Notes: a model not told the origin generated them from the letters alone. Positions 8,138 to 16,870 are shown, numbered from the stretch's first letter. The stretch is 64,000 nucleotides of DNA from Levilactobacillus andaensis (GCF_016861695.1 NZ_BOLP01000015.1:18698-82697), one strand, 5' to 3'. Translations and numbers: made by a program.

Positions 8138-9571
8138 TTATTTTTCAGCCTTTGGCAACCGCAGAGCCAGTAAGAACCCAGCTAATGCCAAGATGAACGT
8201 GAAGTAGAACCCATAGTGCGTCCCGTTAACGAACGCGCCAGCGGCATGGTTCGCGCCATTGGCAATGTACGCTGCTTGGCCAATGCCCAACAGACTCGTG
8301 GCAATCGCCGTGGAGATGGCCCCCACGATCTGTTGCAACGTGTTCATGATGGCACTCCCATCAGCAGCGATTGGACCAGTCAACGCATTCAACCCGTGTG
8401 TCTGTGAAGGTGACATCGCAAGCGGTGCCCCAATCATCAAAATCACGTGGGCCAAAATGATGTACCAGATTGCCGTCGACGTTGATGTTAAGGCCAACAT
8501 CAAGGCACCAACCATCGAAATGATAAACCCAATTCGAGCGGGCTTTTGGGCGCCTACTTGGTCATACAACCGACCAGCAACCGCTGAAACCACGGCGTTC
8601 ATCACCCCACCAGGGAACATGATGACCCCAGTTAACGCAACTGGCACCAGCAATCCCTTTTGGATGTACATTGGCAACAGGTACATCGCGGACAAAATAA
8701 TTCCGAAGTTGATCATGACCAAAACGGCCCCAATCCGGAACCCCGGAATGGCAAAGGCGCGCAGGTTTAAGATTGGCTTCTCCATCGTCAATTGACGATG
8801 CGTATACCAAGCTAAGACCAAGATTCCAAGAACCAAGGCACCAATCACAGCAGCGGAACCCCAGCCCCGTTCACTCGCCATGCTAACGCCGAGCACTAAG
8901 CTCCCAAAACCAATCGTGGAGAGGATAATGGACAAGAAATCGACCTTTGGCCGTGTCACTTCAGCAATGTTCTTCAGTGACGTAACGGCAAACCCAAAGG
9001 CAATAACCAAGAATGGCACGAACAACCAGAAAATCCACCGCCAAGAAGCAACTCCTAAGACGATTCCGGCTAAGGTTGGCCCCACGGCTGGCGCGAACAT
9101 AATGACCAAACCGACCATTCCCATGGCAGCCCCCAACTTGTAAGGGGGGAAGATCTGCATGGCAACCGTAAACATCAGCGGCAAAATCAGCCCGGTCGCG
9201 ATTCCTTGAATCATTCGACCGAAGAGGAGCACGCCAAATCCAGGTGCGGAGGCCGAAATAATGGCCCCGACCGTAAAATCAATCAACGCGAACAGAATCA
9301 CTTGTCGTGTCGTAAACCATTTCGTTAAAATACTTGATAGTGGTAGAACGATCCCCACCATTAACATATATCCGGTGACTAACCACTGAACCGTGGCCGT
9401 TGACACGTTTAATTGCGCCATTAATTGGGGGAGCGCAATGTTTAGGGACGTTTCGGAAAACATGCCGACAAAGCCCCCGATTAGCATCCCCATCATGGCC
9501 AGCATCGGATGTTCAACTTCTACCCGTGCTTTTTTCGCCATTTCGGGTTGGCTACTTTGTACTGAATCCAT
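8138..9571 (-). CDS. DHA2 family MFS multidrug exporter
   Basis: A 477-residue protein with about 14 membrane helices, as in EmrB/QacA proton antiporters. Visible motifs include NIALPQLMAQLNVSTATVQWLVTGYML at helix 1-2 and GRMIQGIATGLILPL in the region of motif C/B. It probably exports drugs or other toxic compounds. The ribosome site before the ATG is weak (GTGAGTG). It lies next to the ABC-F gene, but each has its own upstream region, so I infer a resistance neighbourhood rather than an operon. Confidence 0.85.
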   Translation of the reverse strand: MDSVQSSQPEMAKKARVEVEHPMLAMMGMLIGGFVGMFSETSLNIALPQLMAQLNVSTATVQWLVTGYMLMVGIVLPLSSILTKWFTTRQVILFALIDFTVGAIISASAPGFGVLLFGRMIQGIATGLILPLMFTVAMQIFPPYKLGAAMGMVGLVIMFAPAVGPTLAGIVLGVASWRWIFWLFVPFLVIAFGFAVTSLKNIAEVTRPKVDFLSIILSTIGFGSLVLGVSMASERGWGSAAVIGALVLGILVLAWYTHRQLTMEKPILNLRAFAIPGFRIGAVLVMINFGIILSAMYLLPMYIQKGLLVPVALTGVIMFPGGVMNAVVSAVAGRLYDQVGAQKPARIGFIISMVGALMLALTSTSTAIWYIILAHVILMIGAPLAMSPSQTHGLNALTGPIAADGSAIMNTLQQIVGAISTAIATSLLGIGQAAYIANGANHAAGAFVNGTHYGFYFTFILALAGFLLALRLPKAEK

Positions 9572-9700
9572 TCGTTTTCACACTCACTTTCATTTTAAAC
9601 ACAATGGATTACTCTACCAGAAAAAAATTTTTTTCGTAAGTACAAATTTAGAAAAACTTAAAAGTAAACGTTTTCTTGTGAAATTTCCACCCGAAATGCC

Positions 9701-11218
9701 TTATTTTGCCGATTTAATTGCCGCAATCTGTTCACGAAGTTCCTTTAACCGTTGCGTATCCAATTCCGGAGCCATCATCGCCTGATCGTATTCAAACTGC
9801 AACCGTGGCAGGTCAGTGACTGGGGTGCCCGTTGCCGTTTGTTCCGGATCCGTTAGCTGCCGGTCAGCGAGTTCCAACGTCCGTGTCGCGACGTGTTGCC
9901 GGAACGTCTGATCATGCGCGACAAACAGGACAGTCCCGGGATAGCCCTGCAGAAAGTCTTCCAACGCCCGTAACGCTGGCAAGTCCAAATAGTTCGTCGG
10001 TTCGTCTAAAATCAACAGGTTGCTGGCACTGACCAAAGTCGTCAGCAATTGGAGTTTGACCTGCTCGCCACCACTGAGATCGCCCACTAGGCGGTCATAA
10101 AACTTCGCCGTCAACCCAAACGCCCCCATGATCTGCCGCGTCCGGTTCTGGTCCAATGCCGTCTCGTCCTGGATCACTTGCCAGACCGTCTTATCCAACG
10201 GCAGCTCCGTCATATCCTGATGGAAGTAGCCGACCCGGGCGCTTGGTGCCAATCGGGTCTGCGGCGCGTGCGCCAAAATGGCATCGATCAAGGTCGATTT
10301 ACCACTCCCATTTGGTCCTGCCAAGGCAACTCGCTCGCCGGGCTTGATGCGCAACTTAACGTGGTGGAGCAAATCATGCTTCCCGCGCGTTAAATGCAAA
10401 TCATCCACCGTGACCAAATACTTTCCCGTCACCGGTGGCAGATCCGTTGCGACTAGCTTCAACGCGGCCGTTTCGTGCGGTTTCACCGTCGTTGTCTGCC
10501 GGTTGGCCCGTTCTTGCAACGACTTGGCGCCACGTTCCATTTTTCCCGCGTTTTGTTCCCGCACGGATTTACTATTGGCGCGCTCCATGGCACTCATGCT
10601 CTTACTGCCCTTACGAACCCGGGCAGCCTTCTCATGACGCGCCTGCACAGCCTGCTGTAACTCGCGGCGTTCTCGCTGTTCATGCTGATACTGCGACAAC
10701 GTGTTCTGCCGTCGCTGCTCACGATAAGCCTCAAAGTTCGCGAAACTCCCGTTGTACTGCGTGTAGGTGTTCTCTTCAAGTGACCAGATCTGAGTCGCAA
10801 CGTTGGCCAACAGATCCCGGTCATGCGAAATCATAATCAATAAGCCGTTGAAATGACTCAGTTGTTCCGTCAGCCAACGCTGATGATCGTCATCTAGGTT
10901 GGCTGAGGGTTCATCTAAAATCAAGATTTCTGGCCGTTGCGCTAACGCTGCGCGAATTCGGTCCAGCATACTCTGTCCACCAGACCGTCCCGCCGTTGGG
11001 GCAATCTGCGGCACCAAGGTTGCCGGCGCCGTCACATTACGTTGCCCTGCAAAATCTGTATCTTGGCCGCTGATAATGCGCGCTAAGGTTGTTTTCCCGG
11101 TTCCGTTAGCACCGATAATCCCGACCCGGTCACCCGTTTGGGCGGTTAAATGGTCAACGGTAAATAATGTGACTCCCGCGACCGTTTTCGTTAAATTCGT
11201 TAATGTTAATTGTGTCAA
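9701..11218 (-). CDS. ABC-F ATPase, likely ribosome-protection or translation factor
   Basis: A 505-residue protein with two ABC domains and no membrane segment. The first shows GANGTGKTT, a signature SGGQS and LILDEPSANLDDDH. A charged Arg/Lys/Gln-rich linker (about 175-255) follows. The second domain shows GPNGSGKST, LSGGEQ and LILDEPTNYLDLPA. This is the ABC-F layout (Lsa/Vga/Msr-type resistance factors or EttA-like factors). The start is TTG at 11216-11218 with GGGGGA upstream; no better ATG exists. The long leader with an attenuator fits inducible resistance genes of this class. Drug specificity is not inferable. Confidence 0.85.
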   Translation of the reverse strand: MTQLTLTNLTKTVAGVTLFTVDHLTAQTGDRVGIIGANGTGKTTLARIISGQDTDFAGQRNVTAPATLVPQIAPTAGRSGGQSMLDRIRAALAQRPEILILDEPSANLDDDHQRWLTEQLSHFNGLLIMISHDRDLLANVATQIWSLEENTYTQYNGSFANFEAYREQRRQNTLSQYQHEQRERRELQQAVQARHEKAARVRKGSKSMSAMERANSKSVREQNAGKMERGAKSLQERANRQTTTVKPHETAALKLVATDLPPVTGKYLVTVDDLHLTRGKHDLLHHVKLRIKPGERVALAGPNGSGKSTLIDAILAHAPQTRLAPSARVGYFHQDMTELPLDKTVWQVIQDETALDQNRTRQIMGAFGLTAKFYDRLVGDLSGGEQVKLQLLTTLVSASNLLILDEPTNYLDLPALRALEDFLQGYPGTVLFVAHDQTFRQHVATRTLELADRQLTDPEQTATGTPVTDLPRLQFEYDQAMMAPELDTQRLKELREQIAAIKSAK

Positions 11219-11274
11219 AAAGTCGTCCCCCTTTTGTAAGCAGGGATTGTGGGTCTAAACGCCCATTTTTAAGC

Positions 11275-11321
11275 ATGAAAAAAGTGGCCGCATTCCGTTC
11301 GGAAATGGCGCCCACTGGTTG
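11275..11321 (-). promoter_or_regulatory. Attenuator terminator in the ABC-F leader
   Basis: On the minus strand, AGTGGGCGCCATTTCCG pairs with CGGAATGCGGCCACT and is followed by a run of seven T, about 60 bases before the TTG start. Because it lies between promoter and gene it would stop transcription in the leader. An upstream segment (11366-11376, reading GAGTGGGCC on the minus strand) imitates the 5' arm and could pair with GGCCACT as an antiterminator. Confidence 0.75.
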
Positions 11322-11421
11322 CTTTGGCAACTCAGTCGGCGTAACCCATCAATCCCAATTGCAGGCCCACTCCACCCCTTGAAGGTGATGAAGCTGACTA
11401 ACATTTGTGGATTGAATTAGT

Positions 11422-11433
11422 TACGCATCGGCT
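11422..11433 (-). CDS. Candidate leader mini-ORF Met-Arg-Asn of the ABC-F gene
   Basis: On the minus strand, ATGCGTAACTAA follows CGAGGT with about 10 bases between AGG and the ATG. It sits about 25 bases after the predicted transcript start and ahead of the attenuator. Ribosome stalling on such tiny frames is a known switch for drug-inducible ABC-F and methylase genes. That it is translated here is inference. Confidence 0.45.
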
Positions 11434-11463
11434 GAATACCTCGTTCTTTCTTAAAGTAGCTAC

Positions 11464-11492
11464 AGAATAGCATATCGTTTAAAAATTGACAA
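11464..11492 (-). promoter_or_regulatory. Promoter of the ABC-F leader transcript
   Basis: TTGTCA (-35, 11487-11492) and TATTCT (-10, 11464-11469) are separated by 17 bases on the minus strand. The transcript would start near 11457 and carry a leader of about 240 bases. Confidence 0.75.
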
Positions 11493-11587
11493 GTCCCGAA
11501 TTTTTCTTCGTAAAATTTCAAGAGCACTCTCGCCAAAATCCGTGTACACTAGGACTAACGAATTTGGCAAAAAACGGAGGGAAAAAT

Positions 11588-12058
11588 ATGCAACCTTTAC
11601 GACTATTATTCATTTCAATCGAGGGCAATACCCGCAGTTTCGTTGAACATCTGACCGCTTATGCCGCGAAGCAACACGCTGCTGACGCTAGTCTTCCTGA
11701 GATTGAATCCAAAGAAATCAGTGAAGCCAGCGACTTTGAGGACGAGACGCAGCCCTATTTTTGCTTCGTGCCGACCTACCTCGATGGTGGCAACGGCATT
11801 GACAACGGCGTGAAGGAACTGATGACCAACGTCATGGGCGAATATATCGCTTATGATAACAATGCCCGGCAATTACTTGGCGTTGTCGGTAGTGGCAACC
11901 GTAATTTCAACGAACAGTACTGCTTAACCGCCAAACGTTATGCGCAAAAGTTTAACGCGCCATTCGTTGCCAACTATGAATTGCGCGGCGTCCCCCGCGA
12001 CGAAACCCGGGTCTATGATGCACTGGTCGCACGAGCTAAGGCGGTGGCCGACGCATGA
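11588..12058 (+). CDS. nrdI: NrdI flavodoxin-like protein
   Basis: A 156-residue flavodoxin-like protein. The FMN-binding phosphate loop SIEGNTRSF is at about 9-17, and GVVGSGNRNFNEQYC lies near 100. NrdI supplies oxidant to the dimanganese class Ib ribonucleotide reductase. The ATG at 11588 follows GGAGGG and is preferred over the upstream in-frame ATG, which lacks a site. No nrdE, nrdF or nrdH lies beside it; instead it overlaps a nitroreductase gene by 4 bases (ATGA), so the two are translated together. Confidence 0.85.
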   Translation: MQPLRLLFISIEGNTRSFVEHLTAYAAKQHAADASLPEIESKEISEASDFEDETQPYFCFVPTYLDGGNGIDNGVKELMTNVMGEYIAYDNNARQLLGVVGSGNRNFNEQYCLTAKRYAQKFNAPFVANYELRGVPRDETRVYDALVARAKAVADA

Positions 12059-12801
12059 ATCCGACATTGACCACCCTCATGGCACACCGGAGTATTCGTC
12101 AGTTCACCGACCAACCGCTGACGGCAACCGAGGTCGACACGCTCGTCACCGCCGCGCAACACGCGCCCACCAGTACCTTTTCTCAACAGTACAGTATTAT
12201 CAGCGTGACTGATCCAGCAAAGTTGGCTGTTTTAAGTGACGTGACCGGCCACCACTGGTTGGAACAGGCGGGTCACTACTTTATCATGGTGGTGGACCAA
12301 TACCGCAACCAGCAGTTGGTGCCGGCGACCGCCACGACCACGGCTAACCTACACAGTCTCGACAAACTGTTGGCCGGAATCTTCGACGCCACCATCGCCA
12401 CGGAGGCCATCGTGACTGCCGGCGAGAGCATGGGCCTCGGAAGTACCATTATGGGCAGCATCCTCAACGACGCCCAACGCGTGATCGACCTATTGGATTT
12501 GCCGCCGCTGACCTTTCCCCTTTTAGGCCTCGCCATTGGTCATCCTGACGAACAGCCGGAACAAAAACCGCGGTTGCCACAACCACTCATGCACTTCACG
12601 AACGGTTACCAGCGCTTGACCGCTGACGACCCAACGTTAGTGGCTTACGACCGCCTCATCACGGACTATTACCATGCCCGCGGCAGCCATCAACGCGAGG
12701 AGACTTTTACCCACCATATCATTAGCGAAATGAATCGTGACCCGCAGAACCGAGCCACCATTTTAACCACTTTGCAGCATCAAGGATTTTTAGTTGATTA
12801 G
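12055..12801 (+). CDS. NfsA-type NAD(P)H nitroreductase / oxidoreductase
   Basis: A 248-residue flavin oxidoreductase of the nitroreductase superfamily. The N-terminal HRSIRQFTDQPL motif (FMN phosphate contact) and AAQHAPTSTFSQQYS are typical, as is LGLAIGHPDEQPEQKPRLP in the NfsA/FRP subgroup. It likely reduces quinones, nitro compounds or free flavin. Overlap with nrdI makes flavin reduction for NrdI an attractive but unproven role. Confidence 0.8.
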   Translation: MNPTLTTLMAHRSIRQFTDQPLTATEVDTLVTAAQHAPTSTFSQQYSIISVTDPAKLAVLSDVTGHHWLEQAGHYFIMVVDQYRNQQLVPATATTTANLHSLDKLLAGIFDATIATEAIVTAGESMGLGSTIMGSILNDAQRVIDLLDLPPLTFPLLGLAIGHPDEQPEQKPRLPQPLMHFTNGYQRLTADDPTLVAYDRLITDYYHARGSHQREETFTHHIISEMNRDPQNRATILTTLQHQGFLVD

Positions 12802-12803
12802 TT

Positions 12804-12846
12804 AGGCGTATGTCAGCTCCGAAATGGGCTGATCGACGCCTTTTTA
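12804..12846 (+). terminator. Terminator of the nrdI-nitroreductase operon
   Basis: GGCG..GTCAGC pairs with GCTGAT..CGCC, followed by TTTTT. It overlaps the 3' end of the convergent ATPase gene. Confidence 0.75.
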
Positions 12847-14006
12847 TTTTGCAGTAAATGCGGGTCTAGGGCCACCTGCAAGCCGGCCACATCTACCGGT
12901 CGCGTTAACGGAAGTTCCGTGACCGTTGTCAGTGGGAGTAACTGGCTCTCACCCCGATAATTTTTTTCTGCCAGATAGATCTGGTCGGGACTCAACGTCT
13001 CTTCAATTAGGAGCGGCTGGTTGGTGACCAAAATCAGCTGGCTGCAATTAGCCGCCGAATTCAACAACTCCAGTAAGGCCTCAACCACGATGGGCTGCAC
13101 GGCGAGGGCAAATTCGTCGGCTAACACCGTCTGGGGATACGGGGCCCGCTGAATCGCAATCATGGTCAGACCCAGCGTCACCAGCTCCTGAATGCCCAAC
13201 GAAGCTTGTTGCAGCGGGAGCTCATCCGTGCCGATGACTTCTCCCTCCTCATTGTACTTTTCATAAATGAGATATAGGTCTGGCCGCGTAAAGGCCGAAC
13301 CATCCAGAAACTGCACCGCCACCTGGTGTTGTGCGATTCCTGCGACCTCACTATCGACGGCTTGGAGGTACTGCATCAGCTGGTTCGTGACCCAGTCGTC
13401 CACGACCAACCCTGAATTCGGCCGCTTTTCCAGCACCAGTAAGTCTTCATTAAACCAGCGAAAGGCGGCAATGGCTGGCCCGTAATTCCAATTCTGCAAC
13501 GTGTACAGCAGGAGCATATTGGGCCGCGTATTGGCCACCGCGACGGCTTGATCAGCCGGAAACTGGGTGACCTCGCCATTTTCGCGGACAAAGAGTACCT
13601 CATAGTCTTCACCGGTCGACTGGGCCAGCGATTCATTGATCACATGCGCCGCGTCATAGCTGAGCACGTAGCGGTAGCGGCGATCGCCACGGGTAAAATT
13701 AACGACGAAATCGGTCTGCCCGTTTTTGGACTCCTCGTCGAAGCGGAAGGGGTCGAAGGGCAAGTCATCGGCAATCTGTTCGGTCGGCGTCACCACTAGC
13801 CGCTGAAGGACCGCTAATCCGGCTAGAATCGTACTTTTCCCGGCACCGGCCGCACCAAAAACAGCCGCACATTTCAACAGGCTTAATTGATCATCTACGG
13901 TGAGCGTCTTTTGCGGCCGCTGTAACGTCCCACCCGTTGCTACCAATGAAAGCGTCGCGGAGTCCTTGAACGAGCGAAAATTAGTCAACGTGAAATCAAT
14001 TAGCAT
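12813..14006 (-). CDS. AAA family ATPase (AAA_21/OLD-like)
   Basis: A 397-residue soluble ATPase starting MLIDFTLTNFRSFKD, the usual N-terminus of SMC/OLD-like AAA_21 proteins. Walker A is GAAGAGKST (about 50-58). The Walker B region reads TVLADEFALAVQP, where most relatives have DE-x-x-x-x-(L/V)-H-P; here Gln replaces the His. The start at 14006 is chosen because GGGAGG lies 8 bases before it. Relatives act in defence modules or are uncharacterised. No nuclease or toxin partner lies beside it, so a defence role is not claimed. Confidence 0.7.
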   Translation of the reverse strand: MLIDFTLTNFRSFKDSATLSLVATGGTLQRPQKTLTVDDQLSLLKCAAVFGAAGAGKSTILAGLAVLQRLVVTPTEQIADDLPFDPFRFDEESKNGQTDFVVNFTRGDRRYRYVLSYDAAHVINESLAQSTGEDYEVLFVRENGEVTQFPADQAVAVANTRPNMLLLYTLQNWNYGPAIAAFRWFNEDLLVLEKRPNSGLVVDDWVTNQLMQYLQAVDSEVAGIAQHQVAVQFLDGSAFTRPDLYLIYEKYNEEGEVIGTDELPLQQASLGIQELVTLGLTMIAIQRAPYPQTVLADEFALAVQPIVVEALLELLNSAANCSQLILVTNQPLLIEETLSPDQIYLAEKNYRGESQLLPLTTVTELPLTRPVDVAGLQVALDPHLLQNKKASISPFRS

Positions 14007-14170
14007 GATGAAAACCTCCCTTATGTACTTTCGAATGTTACGCCAGTTATGCCGATTCACAACTACTTGCATTCGATTTAGGGAAATCAGCTATAACGGG
14101 ATTAATAATCCGTCCGTATTTGACTTCGAGACGATTAAACCGCCCTTTTGCGCAGATTACTTGGGTCTTT

Positions 14171-14200
14171 AAAAGGGCCGCCTCCACCAGAAGACGACCC
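14171..14200 (-). terminator. Terminator of the MFS gene at 14.2-15.4 kb
   Basis: GGGTCGTCTTC pairs with GAGGCGGCCC, followed on the minus strand by TTTT, just past the stop at 14207. Confidence 0.7.
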
Positions 14201-14206
14201 CACCTA

Positions 14207-15373
14207 TCATTTATTTAATTTAGCTAAGTTCAAGTTGTTCCGCACCATCACTGCCGCCAACGCCAGCAACATAAATGCCGTGACTGACCAGAACAACGAT
14301 TGGTAATTACCGTATTCAATAATCAGCCCACCATACAGTGGTCCGACTGCCCGACCAAAGGAAATCGCCATGTTATAGATACCTTGGAATTTTCCCTTAT
14401 CGTTGTCGCCCGCCAGCGAGTCGATCCACGCTGGAATACCTGGGAAACCGGTCATTTCACCGACCGTCAGGATAATCATCGTAATGACAAACATCGCATA
14501 ACTCTTGGCGAAGACCAACAGCAAGAACGACAGAATAAAAATCAACGACCCCACTGCAATCTGTGAACTCATTTTAAAGTAAGTCCCAATGCGGTTAGCC
14601 AGCGGTTGGCCGAACACGATCAATAACCCGTTCAGTGTCCAAAGTAGGCTGTAGTGCTCAAATGAAATCCCCAAATTGGTCATGTGGACCGAAATTACAC
14701 TTTCCCACAACGAGTAACTGAGGTACATGCAAAATACCAATAACGCAATCAACCAGATTAAATTTAATTGAGCTGGCTTGGCCGGTCCCTTTTCGCGGTG
14801 CTTGGTCTCCTGCACAATGTCCATGCGGAAGTCGGCGATGAAGATAATCAGCAGGGCTGCGTAGCAGATGCTGGCCGCAATGAAGACCAACTGCACGCCG
14901 TGGTCCATCAAATAGCCGACCATCAGCGTCCCCACGACGACCCCTAAATTCATCCCAATATAGAGCCAGTTGAATACCCGGCGGCTACTGATCTGCGTCA
15001 CATTCGCCGCGAACGAATTCACCACGGTCATGACGATGCCGTCGCCCAAACCAATAAAGAGGAGCATGATTCCAAATATCGGCCACCCATGAAAGAAAAT
15101 CAGCAGGAGCATCGGAATAAAGGAACACAACGTGCCCACGACGCCCGACATAAACGGCGACCATTTATCAAATAGCACGCCCCCTAGCCAATTTCCAAGA
15201 ATCATACAGAGTGACATCCCCAACAGGGCCACCCCGGCTAACGCCAACGTTTGATGAAGCTGATTATGCATATAAACAGTCGTTAACGGCCACATGCACG
15301 CGGCAGCGGCGTTAAGCAGCAACGTTGCCGAGAGAATCCCCGCTAAACTGACTTCCTTTCTGGTCTTCCACAT
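14207..15373 (-). CDS. MFS transporter, 12 helices (drug-exporter-like)
   Basis: A 388-residue major facilitator protein with about 12 membrane helices. GNWLGGVLFDKWSPF between helices 2 and 3 is the MFS motif A (GxLxDrxGrr-type), and GLGDGIVMTVVNSFAANV follows. The closest general class is the DHA1 or YttB/MdtG-like exporters of Firmicutes. The substrate is unknown. GTGAGGG lies about 8 bases before the ATG. It is divergent from the metallochaperone operon, with the FNR-type box between them. Confidence 0.8.
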   Translation of the reverse strand: MWKTRKEVSLAGILSATLLLNAAAACMWPLTTVYMHNQLHQTLALAGVALLGMSLCMILGNWLGGVLFDKWSPFMSGVVGTLCSFIPMLLLIFFHGWPIFGIMLLFIGLGDGIVMTVVNSFAANVTQISSRRVFNWLYIGMNLGVVVGTLMVGYLMDHGVQLVFIAASICYAALLIIFIADFRMDIVQETKHREKGPAKPAQLNLIWLIALLVFCMYLSYSLWESVISVHMTNLGISFEHYSLLWTLNGLLIVFGQPLANRIGTYFKMSSQIAVGSLIFILSFLLLVFAKSYAMFVITMIILTVGEMTGFPGIPAWIDSLAGDNDKGKFQGIYNMAISFGRAVGPLYGGLIIEYGNYQSLFWSVTAFMLLALAAVMVRNNLNLAKLNK

Positions 15374-15526
15374 TTAATGTCCCTCACTTTTTCTAGATTC
15401 CACCCCTCATTGTCGCATATTCTAGAAAAATCTGAAATGGTTAACTGACTAAAAAGACTGTCAAATCGGCATTTATGGGCAACTTCTCATAATTATTTCA
15501 ATAAAAAGGAAAAAAGTTTGCCCGAC

Positions 15527-15568
15527 TTGATTTGAGTCAAGTTCTTTTCGACCGGTGCCCCGTATACT
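15527..15568 (+). promoter_or_regulatory. FNR/CRP-type box and promoter of the HMA-dps operon
   Basis: TTGAT-TTGA-GTCAA (15527-15540) matches the FNR-family consensus TTGAT-N4-ATCAA with one change. TATACT (15563-15568) is the -10, with no good -35. The box is centred 41.5 bases before the expected start near 15575, the class II activator position. The same box and spacing recur at 24699-24740. Confidence 0.75.
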
Positions 15569-15614
15569 AGGTCTTGTAATCAAGACAAACGAAAAACCCG
15601 AGGAGGTTTTAATT

Positions 15615-15842
15615 ATGAGTAAAGTAACCATGAAGTTAGACGATCTGACCTGCCCATCTTGCATGACCAAGATCGAAGGCGCCCTCAGTAAAAAGGACGG
15701 TGTGAAGGATGTTAAGGTCCTGTTCAACGCCAGCAAGATCAAAGCCGAATTCGATGACGCCACCGTCACCGCTGAAAGCTTAGCCGACACGGTCACTGAC
15801 CTCGGCTACACCGTTAAGAGTTCTAAAGTCAAAGCCCTCTAA
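15615..15842 (+). CDS. Stand-alone heavy-metal-associated (HMA) domain protein
   Basis: A 75-residue HMA-fold metallochaperone. Its metal site is LTCPSCMTKIE, a CxxC motif at about residues 13-16, in the place of the MxCxxC loop of CopZ and CadA domains. The rest fits a ferredoxin-like domain (VKDVKVLFNASKIKAEFD, LADTVTDLGYTV). AGGAGG precedes the ATG at 15615. It is followed 31 bases later by dps. It probably hands a soft metal ion to a transporter; the P1B ATPase at 24.8 kb, which lacks an N-terminal HMA domain but shares the promoter type, is the best candidate. Confidence 0.85.
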   Translation: MSKVTMKLDDLTCPSCMTKIEGALSKKDGVKDVKVLFNASKIKAEFDDATVTAESLADTVTDLGYTVKSSKVKAL

Positions 15843-15873
15843 GCCATTTAAAATCTGAAAGGAAGTTCATCCA

Positions 15874-16437
15874 ATGACTACAACTACCGCTACTATCGAA
15901 GACCGTTACGCTGCCGAACAAGCCCAAACCGAGCACGACCACCACGTCCCAACAGCCGGTGCCATGACCAACCACATTCTGGCTAACCTACACATCTCCA
16001 TCGTGAAGTTCCACCAGGTTCGCTGGTCCGTCAAAGGCCCCTTAGCTTTGAGTGTGCGTAGCTTACTCAACGACTACATTGCCACTTACCGCGACCAATT
16101 CGACGCCTTAGGTGAACTCCTCTTGGACGAGGGCGAAACGGTCTCCACAACAACTAAGGAATTCCACGACTACAACATGCTTCAAGAAGGCGGCGACAAG
16201 AAGTATCTCAGCGCCGAAGACCAAGTCAGCGAGCTGGTTCGTGACGCGGATACCCACAATCTCTTTATCGACCGGGCCATCAAGCTCGCCGATAAGGAAG
16301 AACGCCCAGCCTTAGCCAGCTTCCTGGTTAGCCTGCGGGGGACGAACAACCATATCATCCGTGAGCTCCAAGCGGTTCTGGGCAACGATGCCCGCGACGG
16401 TCTGGATGAAGAAGACGATGACGATGATGAAGACTAA
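15874..16437 (+). CDS. dps: Dps-like ferritin-family protein
   Basis: A 187-residue four-helix protein of the Dps/miniferritin family. HQVRWSVKGP with RDQFDALGE downstream is the region that forms the intersubunit ferroxidase site in Dps (His, then Asp and Glu). Here the usual HW(N/Y)V order is HQVRW, so metal ligands may be shifted. The C-terminus is very acidic (DEEDDDDDED), unusual for a DNA-binding Dps. It probably stores iron and quenches peroxide. AAAGGAAG lies ahead of the ATG. It sits in one transcript with the HMA protein under an FNR-type box. Confidence 0.8.
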   Translation: MTTTTATIEDRYAAEQAQTEHDHHVPTAGAMTNHILANLHISIVKFHQVRWSVKGPLALSVRSLLNDYIATYRDQFDALGELLLDEGETVSTTTKEFHDYNMLQEGGDKKYLSAEDQVSELVRDADTHNLFIDRAIKLADKEERPALASFLVSLRGTNNHIIRELQAVLGNDARDGLDEEDDDDDED

Positions 16438-16450
16438 TCTTTAACTTTGA

Positions 16451-16491
16451 GGGAACGTCAGCGCACTGCGAGGTGCTAGCGTTTCCTTTTT
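16451..16491 (+). terminator. Terminator after dps
   Basis: GGGAACG..AGCGCA pairs imperfectly with TGCTAGCG..TTTCC, followed by TTTTT. Confidence 0.65.
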
Positions 16492-16524
16492 ATATCCCCT
16501 ATACTAGGTTTAGGGGTGATTCTA

Positions 16525-16704
16525 ATGAACACACATCTTCGCCGAATCGGAGTCGGCTGTTTATTTATTTTTTCATTATTACTGGCCACTGTGGCCGCCA
16601 AGTTACTACCAGCGTATACGCTTCTGCTGTACATTTTAGCTGGAATCTTCTTTGTCAGTGCCATTGTTTTGATCTTCAATCGGAAGGCACCGGACGACAA
16701 GTGA
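16525..16704 (+). CDS. Small two-helix membrane protein
   Basis: A 59-residue protein with two hydrophobic stretches (about 9-27 and 31-51) and a short charged tail (NRKAPDDK). AGGGGTGAT lies ahead of the ATG at 16525, and a TATACT -10 element is about 25 bases upstream. No family is recognised; the small size leaves some doubt. Confidence 0.55.
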   Translation: MNTHLRRIGVGCLFIFSLLLATVAAKLLPAYTLLLYILAGIFFVSAIVLIFNRKAPDDK

Positions 16705-16817
16705 CCCGGCGACGAGACTTATTTCTCGTTTGCCGTTTTCTTAGTTTAGCATACAAAAGCAAACGGATGTTCGATAGAGTTAAACCTGTACTTACTCTTT
16801 ACAATCTTTACACAACA

Positions 16818-16853
16818 AAGGACCGCGGCGGAATTGTCGCGGTCCTTGTTTAT
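16818..16853 (+). terminator. Terminator downstream of the small membrane protein
   Basis: GGACCGCG pairs with CGCGGTCC, followed by TTGTTTATTT. Confidence 0.7.
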
Positions 16854-16870
16854 TTAGCTTTCATTTTAAA

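Noticed and set aside
12813..14006. AAA ATPase as part of a defence island
   Set aside because: Neighbours are metabolic or transport genes; no nuclease, toxin or methylase lies near, so only the family call is kept.
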